A DNA stretch of 64,000 bases, from the NCBI GenBank assembly GCA_039545355.1, contig BCJJ01000002.1:459956-523955 (forward strand), given 5' to 3'. Source of the DNA: Trichosporon coremiiforme (taxonomy: Eukaryota > Basidiomycota > Tremellomycetes > Trichosporonales > Trichosporonaceae). The translations under genes were made by a program, and so were the position numbers. The notes under the pieces are model-generated. The model was not told the DNA's origin. It did no database searches and saw only the letters and a program-made list of their open reading frames with translations. Of the stretch, positions 1 through 12,307 are shown in pieces (positions within the stretch are counted from its first letter, which is position 1; each line of letters opens with the position of its first letter).

Positions 1-613
1 CTGGGTACTGGATCCGCTGGAACGCGGTCATGCTGCGGGTGGAAGGCTCGCTTCTGACGTCCAGGTGCTGCAGCGTCCTGGGTCCAGGACCAGAGCCAGG
101 ATTGTAGTGCCCTGGCTGGTCCTGGCTGGTCCTTGCCGGTCCAGGTGCACTAGCCCGGTCGACTAGAATACAAATTTGCTGATTGAAATTGACCCTAAGT
201 GGCTTGATTACAGTGGTCATAAGGGCAGCAGTCTAATTGCCCGACCCGTTTTAGATTAACCTGGCGGATGCTATGCGCCTGAACCTGACCATGACCAGAG
301 CCACTAGAGCCACCAGAGCATGCCGCCCAGAGCCAAAGCAGCCAGACTGCGACTTCATCTTGCATCTCCCATCTCTCATCCCTGCAGAACACACATCCAT
401 ACTCCGCAACCCGCACACAAACGTCGATTCCACCGACAACTCACTTACACTCCATCTTCGCCTTTGCCCCCCCCACCTTTGTCTGCCCGCCTCTCGTCGC
501 TTTGCAACCTCACTCTCCTCGTGAATGCCTCAGCAGCGTTGACGCCTGTGCAGCGGTGACGCTTGCCTGCGAACTCTTCCCACCTCTCGGCTCACAGCCG
601 TCGGCGGCGCCCA
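1..613. other. upstream region of the GATA-factor gene, no gene seen
   Basis: No coding frame with protein-like composition is visible. Near 108-147 the sequence repeats a short CTGGCTGGTC-type unit two to three times. From about 360 the plus strand becomes pyrimidine-rich, which is common for leaders in this window, so transcription of the downstream regulator probably starts in this part. No TATA box was recognised. Confidence 0.5.
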
Positions 614-1926
614 ATGACGCTAACCCAACCGCAATCCAAGAATCCTCCTTCTCTCCCCGTCGTTTCCGGTGGTACCAACACTGCTCCGTCGCACCCGTAC
701 CCCACTCCGTCCCCGTCTTGGACGCTTCCATCGCCCTCGTACATCACCGAAAACAGCTCCTCCGCCGCCGCCGGCAACCTCAAACTCGAATCCCAGTCGT
801 CTTACTTTACGGGAATAGGTCCCTCCCCGTCGCGCCCAAACGCTCTCGCAACACCCCAGCCGTCGCCGCTAGCTGCGACGCACAGGATTGCAACCATAGA
901 ACCCCGACCGTCGTACCTCATCTCGCCGGGCATTGAGCACAACTCGTACACGAATCAAGGCGGTCAACAGTCTTCGACCTCGATTGCGACGAGTGGTTCA
1001 GTGCCTGCACCCTGGGCACCAAAACCTAGAATCTGGAACGAGGACCCACTCATCAACAAGGTCCAAGGTGCACCAAAGTCGCCAAAGGAGACGCAGCTGG
1101 GCTCACCCATAGCAAGGATGCAGTCCCACGTCCCCCAAACGCAGTACCTGCTGCCTCTGATGACGGCGACGCCGAGTGCGGATGCGTTCGCAGCTGCGCC
1201 GCCCACCTTTGGGGGTGGACTGGGAACGGTGTTTCCTGAATTCCTCCCTGTACCGTCGACGACAGCCTCGGAGCTCGCCAAGCAAGAAGGCGCCGCCGCA
1301 CAGCATGACAAGCCAGCAGTCGGACCCGCCGAGTACGCGGAGGTGAGTTAAGGGGATGGTGGTTCCAGACGTGTGATGCGCATCGCACACGCAAGGGAGA
1401 GAAGGGGTGAGCGAGCGAGCTGATCCGCTGACGATCCTACAGGCACTGGCCGTCTACAAACACATTCGCAATGCCGTCCCCTACATCCGATCCACGGACA
1501 TGGGCCCGACGGCGCCAGGGCAGTCGTACCGCTCAGTGCTGGCCTGTGCGAGCAACGCGATCAGTATCCTTTCCGGGCTCCCGCCGCCGCGCGCGCGGCC
1601 ACCACCCCAGGAGCCCCTCCCGATTAAGCGTGCGCGCACGACCAACAACGAAAAGGACAAGCCCGCGACGTACTGCCGTGGGTGCGGCGCGACGGAAACT
1701 CCCGAATGGCGCCGCGGTCCTTTGGGTCCGCGAACGTTGTGCAACGCTTGCGTGAGTTTACCTGATTACGACGTCGCAACTGACCTTGCAGGGCCTGGTC
1801 CACATGAAGATGATGCGCAAGAAGAAGAAGGCCGAGGAGAAGGCGGCCGCGCAGGCTGCCGGCGCCGCTGCCGCCTCTGGGGTCCTCGGCGGGCCACCAC
1901 CGCCGCCAGGCGTCGGGCCCAAGTGA
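614..1926 (+). CDS. GATA-type zinc-finger transcription factor
   Basis: Three exons, 614-1342, 1443-1751 and 1792-1926, give 390 residues. Both introns are phase 0 with GTGAGT donors, and the second is only 40 nt. Exon 2 ends with one GATA finger of the form C-x2-C-x18-C-x2-C (Cys about 321, 324, 343 and 346), including TPEWRRGP and LCNAC. Exon 3 adds the basic tail GLVHMKMMRKKKK, which in this family contacts DNA. The N-terminal 240 residues are rich in Ser, Pro, Ala and Thr and look disordered. No PAS domain is visible, so it is not a complete WC-2-type photoreceptor partner. The class (18-residue loop, nuclear, binds GATA sites) is secure; the specific regulator is not. The start is the first ATG of the frame. 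The next gene lies more than 7 kb downstream. Confidence 0.85.
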
Positions 1927-3484
1927 GGCTCGAGACGATAGTTATCCACCTCCTTATAATCCTATCTGGAAACGGGTTGACACTGGACTTTGATGAACGC
2001 CGGGGAACTCATCAGATCGAGCACGACGGCTCCCAGAACTCGACTTAACTCTCCTCCATTCCGAGATGTTGTATCATTTATATATTCCATTATATCCTTA
2101 CAAGAGGCGCCTACAGAGCAATCTCGAACCATGCACAAGACATGTTGTCAAGGCGAGCGTGGGCCAGCGCAGCGCGAGCACGTCGAGTCACGCCGTTTCC
2201 GCGAAGCAGACGCCGGACACCCAGATGCCAGCCTGGATCTCGAGATCGAGCCAGCGTTAAATTCTTTGGGCAAGAGGACAAAAGCGTCGGCAACAGGTAT
2301 CTTCGGACCGGGGCAAGTTGAGGCGTGACTACTAGCAAAGTCACCGTTGAGACGGTCACCATCATCGCATCTCAATAGCACCAAAGCATTAGGAGTCACA
2401 GATTCGTTGGATCGCGTTGGTATTGCACTATAGTACTACTGATCTGTCTTAATCCGCAGTCAGAGAACTGAGTGGCGAGAATAGCATCAAAAACACCCGA
2501 CACAGAGTCTCTGCGCACGGAGCACAGGTACGCGGGTACGCAGACGCGGTGCAGGAACGAGCGGCGCAACTGGGTGCGGGCAACTGTCAAAAGAACATGG
2601 TCCGTGCACCCCCTGGCTGACACAGTCGTCTGGCCGTGGCCGAGCCTGGACCTGAAAGACGTGGTCGTGTCTGTAATCATGCGTGAGTTGCTGACAAACG
2701 AGAGGCCGAGGGGGCTGAGAATAACTGGCTCCAAGCTCCATGGCATACACTGCATCACCTGAGTGTGTGTACCGCATCACATGAACGTATCATGGAATGT
2801 GGAGTCGGGAGGAGGCAGGAGGCACCACCGGATCGACGGCCGGCCGCTACAACATACCCAGATCCCCTCGTCTCACGTTTCTTGTCCGGGTGCCAAGGAT
2901 GGACAAGGTTTTGCGCCTCCTTCATTGCACAGCACCTAGTGACCAAGCCCACCAGGTATGGGGCGCGCTTGAGGGATCAAGACTCGAGAGAGGCGTGATT
3001 GGCCAGCACGAGTCGCTCTTGCCGGCGGGATACGGCAGGACCAGATCTGGTTGACGAACGGCGCATGACACCGTGGCTCCGGTTTGGCGGAGCCTGGACT
3101 GAACTATGCATCGATTGGTCCAAGGATGACCAGATCTCAATCCGTGGACCTGGCCGACTACCTGGCCGCGGGGTGTACCTTGTGTCTCTTTGGTGTGGTT
3201 GGTCCGCGGATTATGTGGGCGTTACCGCAGACGTTGCCCAGAGAAGGCAAGCATTGGCCAGCGCTCACCAACATTGGGCGGGCGTTTTCTATGGGGAAAG
3301 AGAGATGAGAAAAATTCATGACCTTTCAGTCCTCGCTGGATGCGCAGGACGCGATTGGAGAATGCAAACCCCGGGCGTTCTGTCGTTCTGGGCGGACCAA
3401 CCAGTGCCCGGGTTGCAAGCCATGGACAGCCATGGACAGCCATGAGTCGCTTGTTCCGAGCCATGGCGCCGCCGCCATTTCGCT

Positions 3485-3562
3485 GGCGCCTCCGTGCCTC
3501 CGTGCCTCCGCGCCTCCGCGCCTCCGCAGCGCACATCGCGCACATCGCGCGCATCGGACGAG
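3485..3562. repeat. low-complexity CCTCCGYGC repeat
   Basis: Four or five imperfect copies of an 8-9 bp CCTCCGTGC/CCTCCGCGC unit are followed by imperfect copies of GCACATCGC. It lies inside the gene-poor stretch. No function is apparent. Confidence 0.6.
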
Positions 3563-6500
3563 GCGCCGATGTGCAAGGTTTATGAATGCGGTGAGTCATG
3601 ACGTTCAGTTAAGACATGGACTCGCATGACCTCATATATCTTTGACGATTCTCCACCGGCCGGAATGTCGCCACATGCCCATCTGCCCACCGCAAACACC
3701 GTTTCCCATTCCCAAATGAAATTAACAAGTGGGCCAGCTGACTGGGAGCAATGTCAGATCCCCTCCTCGGGGCCAGAACTCTGGAAACGCTCGCCAAGGC
3801 TTGTCAGCCATGGACTAAAGTTTTTTGTTGTTCTTTTTCGATGTAGGTGCTCGGCGTGGTGTCGGTCAGATGACGCCAATTGAATGCGTTGGAGCGTAAA
3901 AGTGCACGGCCCTTAGGCCCCTCCACGAATTAGAGCCGGTGATACCCCCCACCTCAGCTTATCTCTGCCTCCACTGTGGTCTGTGCAGGTTACTGCGAGT
4001 CTGGCCACGAAGGTGTTCTTTGTTCTCCTTTGTTTTGCATGGAATGTTGGACCTCGAAGCTGACTGCACAATAGACGAGGTGAAGAAGGCAGGAGATGTG
4101 GAGGCGGAACGAAGTAAGCTTGGTGTTCTCTCCTAGATCTCTGATCGTCAGGCTAGGGGCGACCGACGAGGCCAATGAGGGATCGGCCTCGTGCATCGCC
4201 TTTGAAGCTTGACGTCAGTTTCAAGTTATTCCGTCGGGCGATCGTGCACAGTTCGGTCAGAGCGGTGAGCGCCGCGGAGGGAAAGCGTGACGAGGTACGG
4301 CGTACCAATAACGCATTCCAGTAGATCCCACCCTCGATCTCGCCGGACGTTTCGCCTCTCGACGACTGATGCTGTGCAGTGATCAGCGACGGTGCCTCAC
4401 CGCACCGAAATGTTCCAGGAACCACTCGCCGTGCCGGAGTGCAGAACCTGATCCCCGCTCTTGATACTCCGCAACAAAGGACGAGCCTGGCACCCAGGTA
4501 ACGGATGACGTACTGAGTGATGAGTGATCAAACTCGACGCAGTGCTCATAGTGACGTATTGACTGATCCTCAAACAGTTCATCAAACGTGTTTAGGAAGA
4601 ACGGGGCTGAAGAACTTGCTCATGCCAGTCTCGCTCTAACTCTTTACTGTTAGAACGCAACGACGCTGCCAAGACGACAGCACAAAGCAGCGGTCCGATC
4701 CTCCGACACCGGAGGATGCCAGCTGCGGATCCGAAGACTAAACTCTCCCAGATCTCAGCGGACACTCTAAAAGCTCTTCAACCTGCGCTATCAACCTTCG
4801 GTCCGTTTGTCCCTAGCGCACACGATAAAGTTCACAAGGCCGATCTCGATCGCCCATATCGCCCGCGGAGCCCTCCGCGGGACCCTCGGGACATCCCTCG
4901 GGGCATCACTGGGGGCTTTCCTCTCCCCCCTTTTGTCAACAGCACAGCAGTGATCGGCGCCAGTGCAGGAGATCTGGGCCGATATTAAGCATGTCGGACC
5001 GCCGCGCCGTCGCAGCAAAGCATAAGTGTGTCTCAGACGGCGGCTCAGCCACATCTTTCTGTTTCCTGTTCAGAGTAAACAACAGTGACGGCGTAAACGG
5101 CGTGCGGCGTGACAATCTGACCCGCGTAGCACTTTGGTGATGCTGACATGCCAGGTGCTGATTTTCGACTGGGCGGTGGCGCCCGGCGCCTGGCTGTCAA
5201 CAGTCAGGCTGCCGCCGGTACCGAAGACACATATCAAGGTCTCACCGCGGGATCGACGACGGCGTTCTCTCGGCCCCGGCGGGCGGTGTTAGCCTGGGCC
5301 TGGGCCTGTCATCGTCCGAGACAGAGACCTCGGTGATCGCAGTGAACGACGGACCAATCTTCTACTACGATACTACGCATCTATTCTGTCTGGGCCATGG
5401 GCGTTCTGCACTCCTTGAGAACTGACACGTCTGACGTGTCGATGATGCGGTATCAAGGGCTGAAGGCGAGTGGCTCTCCGTCTCGGACCATGCCGCGGAC
5501 AAAAGCAAATCACCGAAGTGTCGTTTCTCCGGTATGCTTGGAACACTTGGCCCCCCTTCTTTTCACCACGTTTCCCCCAAGGGGGGCGGCGGTGCACAGC
5601 AAGCGGGGCATACAACGTAGCCCTTCCGTCCCCAATAGCCCCACTACCCCTCCTCCATGGCAGCTAGGCGGTTGGCTCGCCAGTTGGTCGCAGAGATACC
5701 GGGGCCCGACTAGTGGAAGCAGCCAACACCAGAGCTCGTGCATCCCCACACTCTCCGACCTGATGGAATGCTGCTTCTCCTTCTGCCCGACTTGGCCAGA
5801 GTCATAACCAATGGGCTCAGCGGCGTGGCCCGAGACATAGCAAGACAGTGCACCAATCCAGGACCTTTGTACCGCAAGACTGAGCACAATCACGGGGTCT
5901 CCTTGCTCGCTCACACCACCGTTGTCGCCCTAGAGCGCTGCCACAGTCGCGGATACTACGGTGCCTATTCGAATTTCGTTCCTTCGTTTCTCCGAGTCTG
6001 TCTTCGCACTATCCGTGATCTCGTGACTCACCATCGCTTATCCCTGCTCCTCTACTCCATTCCTCGCCGTCGATGCGGTGTTGAAGACAGTGGAGTAGAG
6101 TGGGGTATCACAAGGCGAGGAGGCTCCTGCGCTTACTTTACCTCTTACCACAGGTCGCCCCCACTTCCACCTGGCATGACTGTTTGCCCGGTTTGCCCGC
6201 AAGTACTTTTCCGCAGCAACGCACAAGCATACGGACACGAGCGTGCAAAAGCGAGCTCCATTCCGGGCTACGCTGTGCCGCGCTACGCCCTACGGCTGTC
6301 GGGGGGATTGGAGCCCGAACTAACACATAAAGGCACAGGCATCCGAGCGTCTTCCCTCGTCCCTTGTCCCTTGTTTCCTCGTCTGAACGAAATACAAATC
6401 ACCAGCTCTTTATCTCTCCCAACGATCGAGTGCCCAAGAGCTGGGCTAGCCCTCCCCGCACCGTAGGACGGGTCGTATAGCTTCATCGGCGATTATCGGT

Positions 6501-7050
6501 TGTCGTATGATTGTGCGAGTGCTTGGGTCAGTTCCTACTATGCCCGTGATTGATCGAACCGCAGTCCAGTCGCCCTCACACGCTCGAGACTCCAGATCTG
6601 AAAGAAGTAGTGCACTGATATTTGTGCAGCGGTTCGGCTGAATGTACCGCCCGATCATGGGGACAGGTCTTCCCGAAGCGCCGCCTCGCTCGGGATGCGG
6701 CGGACCGTGCCCCAGATCGCTCGGAGATGCTGGTTCCGGGCGACCGGTGCGAGACCCCCGGCAGGACAGGCCGCAGGACATAAAAGACCTGGCAGGGGAT
6801 CGCCCCCCTAATCCGGTGCGGCCAGTTGCAGATGCACAATCCGAGGAAAGAACATAGTACTACGTTGCCAATGACTTGTCCACTTACCGTCCTGAATGAG
6901 ACCGCTCTGCGATTCGTTGCGCTGCTGGTTGTCTACTTGTTACGTATGTGAAGCCAGACTAGACTGATTGACGATGATGTACGGCGTTCCCGCCGAATAG
7001 AAACAGATCCGACACTCATGACAGGCTCCCGTTGTTGAAGGGTGGTTGTG

Positions 7051-7122
7051 ACAGCCGCGGCGGAACAAAGTTCCCAGCGTCCCCTTGCGTTGTCCCAACA
7101 GCCGCGGCGGAACAAAGTTCCC
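7051..7122. repeat. 25-bp direct repeat, period 47 bp
   Basis: The 25-bp string at 7051-7075, containing CCGCGGCGGAACAAAG, recurs without change at 7098-7122. Sequence resembling TGCGTYGTCCC follows each copy, so this looks like a local tandem duplication of about 47 bp. CCGCGG is a palindrome and each copy could be a protein-binding site, but no binding factor is implied by anything else here. Confidence 0.75.
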
Positions 7123-8966
7123 CTGCGTCGTCCCACCTGCGGAGCGAAGTAGGACCTCAACCCGTATGGTCTCGTCGAGCGTTTGAGCGCGAAATGTCGC
7201 CCCACTGGGCTCCATCGCAGGCCGTTTAGCACAGTGGGGGAGTGAGTCAGACGAATAGTTCATTGTCGACATGACGGAGAGTCACAGCCATGATGAACCG
7301 AGCGATCTATCCTACTGTCCTCCCCCACGAGTCGGCAGTCGTTATCGCTCCTTAGCCGCGCCTTCGCCTGCCGCGCCTGCCGCGCCTGCCGCCGGGTTGC
7401 AGCCGGGCATCATCTCGCCGTCGCCAATACCTCGGAGTCAGCAGGAATGTGAATCTCAAATCGTCCCCCGGGTATCTGCAAAGACGATCAGCAAGGGTTC
7501 ACGTGAACCATTCCCATGTCCCAGACGTCTTGCGGTCCCCCGTGCCGCCAATTTGTGTCGCTTGCCGTCCCCGTGCTCAGATCCGAGCAGCATCCAGGCC
7601 CAGAGTGCCCAGAGCTGGAGACGTACAGACTTTCGGGCCTCCAGAGGGGGATTCCTGGCCCCAGCCTCGCCGGGGTAGACGTCTCAGACAGGTCTGGCGT
7701 TTCTGACTGGCCATCGCATGCCAAGGATGTTTCGAGTATGTCTCGGCGCTAGCTCTTGCGATGTGGGGTAGACTAGCGTTGTTCGTCGACTGATGGGCTA
7801 GCATTCTTGGCACTCTGTCGATCTCGTGCTCGCCTCTGTTTCTGCTGTCATGCAGCCCACATCGAGGGCCAAAGGGGCCCGGAGGGGAACGGACGAGGTG
7901 CAGGGAGGGCACCCGAATGGCCCCGTTTTTCAAGCGCAAGGAACGAACCGATATCGTGATCTAGCCAAGCGCGTCACGGGCACTACAGGGGCCAGCGGTG
8001 CGATCACGATACTGCCCACGATACCACTCACGGGGGCATTGAGCCGCCTCGTCCTCCGCTTGGCCAGCGCCACGCTGACGCCTCACCAGGCCCCGGAACA
8101 TGTCTAAACTGTTCATGGGGGTCCACGGGGATATCCAGGAGCTTGCCAGGAGCGGCATAACCAATGTGTATCATGCGGTGCCGCGTGCGCTCGGTGCGTT
8201 ATCCTGAGCCTGACGAGGGTCAAAGCCGTACCTGGCCGTGCTGAGCCGAGTTCGTCGTTGGTTTATACGTGAAACGCACGGTGGCCGCCCACCGTCCCTC
8301 ACGGCGCACTAATCTGAGCTGGGACCTTGGCTTGGCATCGCTCATGTTCGAAATCAAGGCCGCGCCAAGAACAAATTCGCCCGGTACCGTGTCGCATGTG
8401 CCGCACGCTTGAGCACAGTACACGGCAGAACGCTTGGTCTGGAGGAGATTGTGGCCGGCGACACTTTGCCACATTCCTCCTCCCACTGCGCGTGCTCCGC
8501 CTGCCTGCGCCAACTGCGCTGCCGATGCAGCCGCACCAGGGGCTGCACGCCTCGGGCACCCAACATCTTCTTGGCAAGGGCATCCGCCAATGTCAGATGA
8601 TCATCCCGCAGCTAACGTCTTCTGGAACATGGCCATTGCTCGCTCGACGTGGGGCGCCGTGATTGCCGACCGGTCGAGGAACGCTCGCCAAGGACGGCGA
8701 GAGGGGCAACACGGGCGGGCACGGTAGGGCGCCTCGTCGGGTCTCTGCCCAACGCTGGGCACCTCTGGGCATCGTTGGGGAGCCTTGGGGAGTGGGGGCT
8801 CCAGCCGTTTGTTCTGCTTCGAGAAGAAAATCTCTCACTTGACGAGCGAAGAGCGATGGCGTCCCGAAGCGGACATTGCAGGGCGGGGTGCGAGCGGCGG
8901 CATCCAGTGTTCGTAAACAGGCAGATCATCTTCCGGCCGCTTACGATGAATGGCTTTCGGGACGTC

Positions 8967-8972
8967 TATAAA
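8967..8972 (+). promoter_or_regulatory. TATA box of the MFS permease gene
   Basis: TATAAA sits 85 bp before the ATG at 9057, a spacing compatible with a TATA-type fungal promoter and a short leader. Such promoters are often inducible, which suits a nutrient transporter. Confidence 0.55.
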
Positions 8973-9056
8973 GGCGGACCGTAGAGACACCGAAGGATCC
9001 CCGTAGCACTCTCAGTGCCAGCGACAAGAAACGCACTGGAACCACCACACGACAAC

Positions 9057-10855
9057 ATGTCGCCCAACGTCCTTACTTACGACGCACGCGAGGACTCGAC
9101 GTCCAAGTATGACGATGACATCGACGTCAAGGTCGCCGAGGCCGGGGGCGACAACCCCCTCGTCGACTACTCTGGCTTCACCCAGAAGACTGACCCCGTG
9201 GAGATTAAGCTAGTCCGCAAGCTCGACCTGTTCATCATGGTAAGATCCCATCGCTGGCTATGCTGACTGCAAGCCGTCCCTCTGGTCCATGTACTGGCTC
9301 AACTATCTCGACCGAAACGCCATCGCTCTGGCTAAGCGTGAGTTTCACCATCCATCTCTGCTCCTACCGAGTGCCAATCATGCCACCGCCACCGGCGATG
9401 ACTTGACGGCCTTCCGCTGCAAGCCAGAATGCCTGTTTCATTAACGCCTCGGGGTCCGACCATCGCGGTGGCAACGCCACGGCATGCCGATCTCACATTC
9501 CTCACTGACCTCGGACGGCCACTGACACCCAGTCTCCACTCTTGTCGAGGACCTCAAGATGACCGACGTGCAGTACCAAACTGCCGTCTCTATTCTCTTC
9601 GCCGGTTATGTCATCTTCGGTGTCCCCTCCAACATGCTCATTACTCGAGTCAAGCCTTCGCTCTACCTCTGTCTCGTTATGCTCACCTGGTCCGTCCTCT
9701 CGATTTGCACATCTTTCACCAAGAACTTCGGCCAGCTCTGCGCCGTCCGCTTCCTTCTCGGCTGCACTGAAGCCCCTTACTACCCCGGTGCTCTTTTCCT
9801 TATCTCGAACTTCTACACGCGTACTGAAGTCGCAACCCGTATCGCTATTCTCTACACTGGCAACGTTCTCGCCACGGCCTTCGCCGGCCTCATCGCTGCC
9901 GGCGTGTTCCACATGGATGGCATGCTGGGCTATGCTGGTTGGCAGTGGCTCTTCATCATTGTAAGTGCCACTCATCGAGTTTACTGACGGAGCAGCAAGG
10001 CTCCGTCACCGGCCTCGTCGCCATTTGCGCCTACCCCTTCCTCCCCGACTCTCCCCTGACCACTCGCTGGCTCACTCCTGAGGAGCGCCAGCTCGCTCAC
10101 GACCGCCTGCAGCGCGACAACGTCGACCGCGTCGAGGCCGGCTCCACCTGGCAGGGTCTCAAGCAGGCGGTCGTCGACCCCCGTGTCTGGATCTTCGCCC
10201 TCATGTTCAACATGCATCTTTCCGCCAACGGCTTCAAGAACTTCTTTCCCTCGTGAGTTACCTTGACCTGCAGCCAACTGACAAACAGTGTCGTCAAGAC
10301 CCTCGGCTTCGATACCACGATCACTCTCGTCCTCACCTGCCCCCCTTACCTCGTTGCGGGGTTCGTTACTATTCTTATCTCTGTCACTTCCGGCAAGTAC
10401 AATGAGCGCACATGGCACATCACTATCAGCAAGACTGTTGCCATCATTGGTTTCGCGCTCGCGCCTGCCACACTCAACACGGGCGTGCGCTACTTTGCAA
10501 TGATGGTGTTCACGCTCGGCACTTACGGCGTGAACTCCCTCATCCTCGGCTGGGCGAGCACGGTTTGTTCCCAGACACCCGAGAAGAAGGCCGTTGTCAT
10601 CGCCATGCTCACGACGGCCGGCAACGCGTCTTTCATCTACACGCCTTATCTCTTCCGCGAGCAGGACAAGCCTCGATACACCCTCGGTAAGTCTAGTTAT
10701 ATCTAAGTGGGTGCGGGACTGACGGCCCAGCGATGGTCGCCATGGCCGCTTTCTCCCTCGGCACCCTTCTCTGCGGCTGGATCATGCGCGTCATCCTCAA
10801 GCGCCAGAACAGGACCCTCGCAGAGACAGGCGCACCCACCAAGTACCCCTACTAA
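9057..10855 (+). CDS. MFS permease, anion:cation symporter (Dal5/Tna1-like) family
   Basis: Six exons (9057-9239, 9274-9337, 9533-9960, 9996-10252, 10289-10686, 10731-10855) encode 484 residues. The frame closes across all five introns. The first membrane segment carries the family-typical NYLDRNAIALAK, followed by VQYQTAVSILFAGY, VPSNMLITR and a loop with RFLLGCTEAPYYPG. The length and roughly twelve hydrophobic segments fit the ACS branch of the major facilitator superfamily, whose fungal members import allantoate, nicotinate, biotin, pantothenate and other small carboxylates. The substrate cannot be read from sequence. Intron 2 is 195 nt against 34-44 nt for the others. It was placed by continuity of the conserved motif across the junction, so an alternative micro-exon inside it is not excluded. 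Confidence 0.9.
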
Positions 10856-11044
10856 TCGCACGAACGTGCCCCTCAACCCACTCCTCCGCTAAGCAAGAGG
10901 AATCCCAGTCTCAGGAGTTGTAGAACGTACGGTATAATATCTGGTAACCCGCTGGCGCTCGTGTGTAGCACCGCCCTCAGACGCCCCCTCTTCAGAAGAA
11001 AGTGGAATGCATTGGTGTACAGTCTAAACAAGCCTTCATGAAGT

Positions 11045-11830
11045 TCAGATGTGCAATTCGGATCTCGGGAGATTCGCATCATCCAGCGCCTCCAGGAACA
11101 AAGCCGAGTTGTCGGTCCAAGCATCCTTAGTCTCGGCGCCAGTGGCCGTGGCTCTCTGGCCATGCACGCTAGCCTGGCGCGCCCATGTGCGCCCAAGCGC
11201 CCAGGTGTACTTGGCCGGGAGCATGGTCCAAACTTCGAAGGATCGAAGGGCGTCATGGCCCTCGAGAGAGCGCGGCTGGTTCCATTCTGCCCAGGCGTTG
11301 CGATTACGGAGAGCGTCGGCGCATAATTCCCGGCAATCCTGATGTGCCCCGATGAGGAACGTACGTAAATGACTAATGCGACCATTGTAGGGGCGCCGGC
11401 TGCCGAACAAAAAGAACATCTGTCGTCCTAGTTCCAAGTCGTACTTCACAATGAAGCGGGCGACGTCGAACCGCACCGCACTTTGCACCCGCGGCGTCTG
11501 TCTTTCAATTTCGAACAGCTCGATCCCTGCCACTAGCGACAGGAACTGCGCGGTCACGTCACTCCCGTTCGAGCCGTCGTGAAACGCTATCTCGAGCAGC
11601 GCGCTGCCACATACCTCCCGCGCGTCACGGAAGGATGTGCTATCGTCAGTCGGAGTGGGGCGGGTGTGACATAGTACAGCGATATTCGGGGAACTCATGA
11701 GCTCGCGAAGAGGTGATAGGATGGAACCTGGAAACGGACGAGATCTGACGAGATCAGGCTGAAGTCTCCATGCCGCCAGTCTGCGTGGTCGGTGATGGAC
11801 TGGGGGGTCACTGTCGTGAGGCGTGCTCAT
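11045..11830 (-). pseudogene. BTB/POZ-like paralogue with frameshift and lost splice donor
   Basis: Reading leftward, exon 1 (11830-11699) encodes the BTB block HGDFSLISSDLVRFQVPS, nearly matching the neighbour at 12308. That block is one base out of frame with the ATG at 11830. One extra C in the C6 run near 11801-11806 accounts for the shift. The intron expected at 11698-11640 ends in a normal AG but begins ATGAGT where GTGAGT is expected. Exon 2 (11639-11045) is fully open and aligns with its neighbour through LIGAHQDCRELC and YTWALGRTWA. With one C removed the model closes in frame at about 241 residues. Two independent lesions suggest a recent pseudogene; a sequencing error in the C run plus a non-canonical AT-AG intron is the alternative. 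Confidence 0.6.
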
Positions 11831-12307
11831 GGGGGTTTCTGCACAGAAGATGCAAGGAACAGATGATGCACAGGCATCCCATGCGAGGCTTGTAGTCAGC
11901 ACAGACCCCCGCGCAGGTTACTGTTGGTGCGTGTTAGTACACACGACCTCGTCACTGTTCGGCGACCAGCGCCGCCGGACGGGCTGTCTTCCCGGAGCCA
12001 TTGAGAGCGATCTAGCGCTAGTCGGTGTACCCTCGTGAGGCGGGACGCTCCTTTCGCGTGAGTCCTCCCGTCATCAAGCCGCTCGGCAGAAGAACGGGTA
12101 GCGGCCGCATGGCCACAGAATGCCATCAAGGCCCGGTTCCTGCGCTAGATAAGATGGTACCTTTGAAACAGTCGATGTTCTGATGTGACCAGAATCTCGG
12201 GTACAGATGCCCGCTGCGTGTTTGACGCCGTGACACCGTACCAGATCCCCTCTATATAAGAGATGAAAAAGAGTGCGCTGTTACCTCATCGGAACTCCAA
12301 TTCCATC
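11831..12307. other. divergent intergenic region between two BTB-like paralogues
   Basis: These 477 bp separate the oppositely transcribed first and second BTB-like genes, so both promoters should lie here. Apart from the TATA box of the rightward gene, no motif was recognised. Confidence 0.5.
12253..12259 (+). promoter_or_regulatory. TATA box of the second BTB-like gene
   Basis: TATATAA lies 49 bp before the chosen ATG at 12308. An in-frame ATG at 12263 sits only 4 bp after the TATA box and would be upstream of any normal start site, which is why 12308 was preferred. Confidence 0.55.

Larger units (their letters stand above)
1927..9056. other. 7.1 kb gene-poor stretch
   Basis: No frame here combines protein-like composition with the splice signals typical of the window. 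Open frames are short, overlap on several strands and have erratic composition; the longest, at 5738-6466, lacks any recognisable motif. No transposase, reverse transcriptase, long terminal repeat or tRNA was recognised. Local features are a CCTCCGYGC-type low-complexity run near 3488-3560, a 25-bp direct repeat at 7051 and 7098, and a TATA box at 8967 belonging to the next gene. It may hold regulatory DNA, long non-coding RNA or decayed sequence; the sequence alone does not decide. Confidence 0.5.

Noticed and set aside
5738..6466. 242-residue plus-strand frame in the gene-poor stretch
   Set aside because: Composition is random, no motif, no neighbouring exon in phase, and the frame overlaps several others of similar length.
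7271..7678. 135-residue ATG-initiated plus-strand frame
   Set aside because: Pro/Ser/Ala/Arg-rich without pattern; it stops abruptly and no exon continues it. A small real gene cannot be excluded, but support is too weak.
12263..12307. Upstream in-frame ATG of the second BTB-like gene
   Set aside because: It lies only 4 bp after the TATA box, upstream of the likely transcription start.
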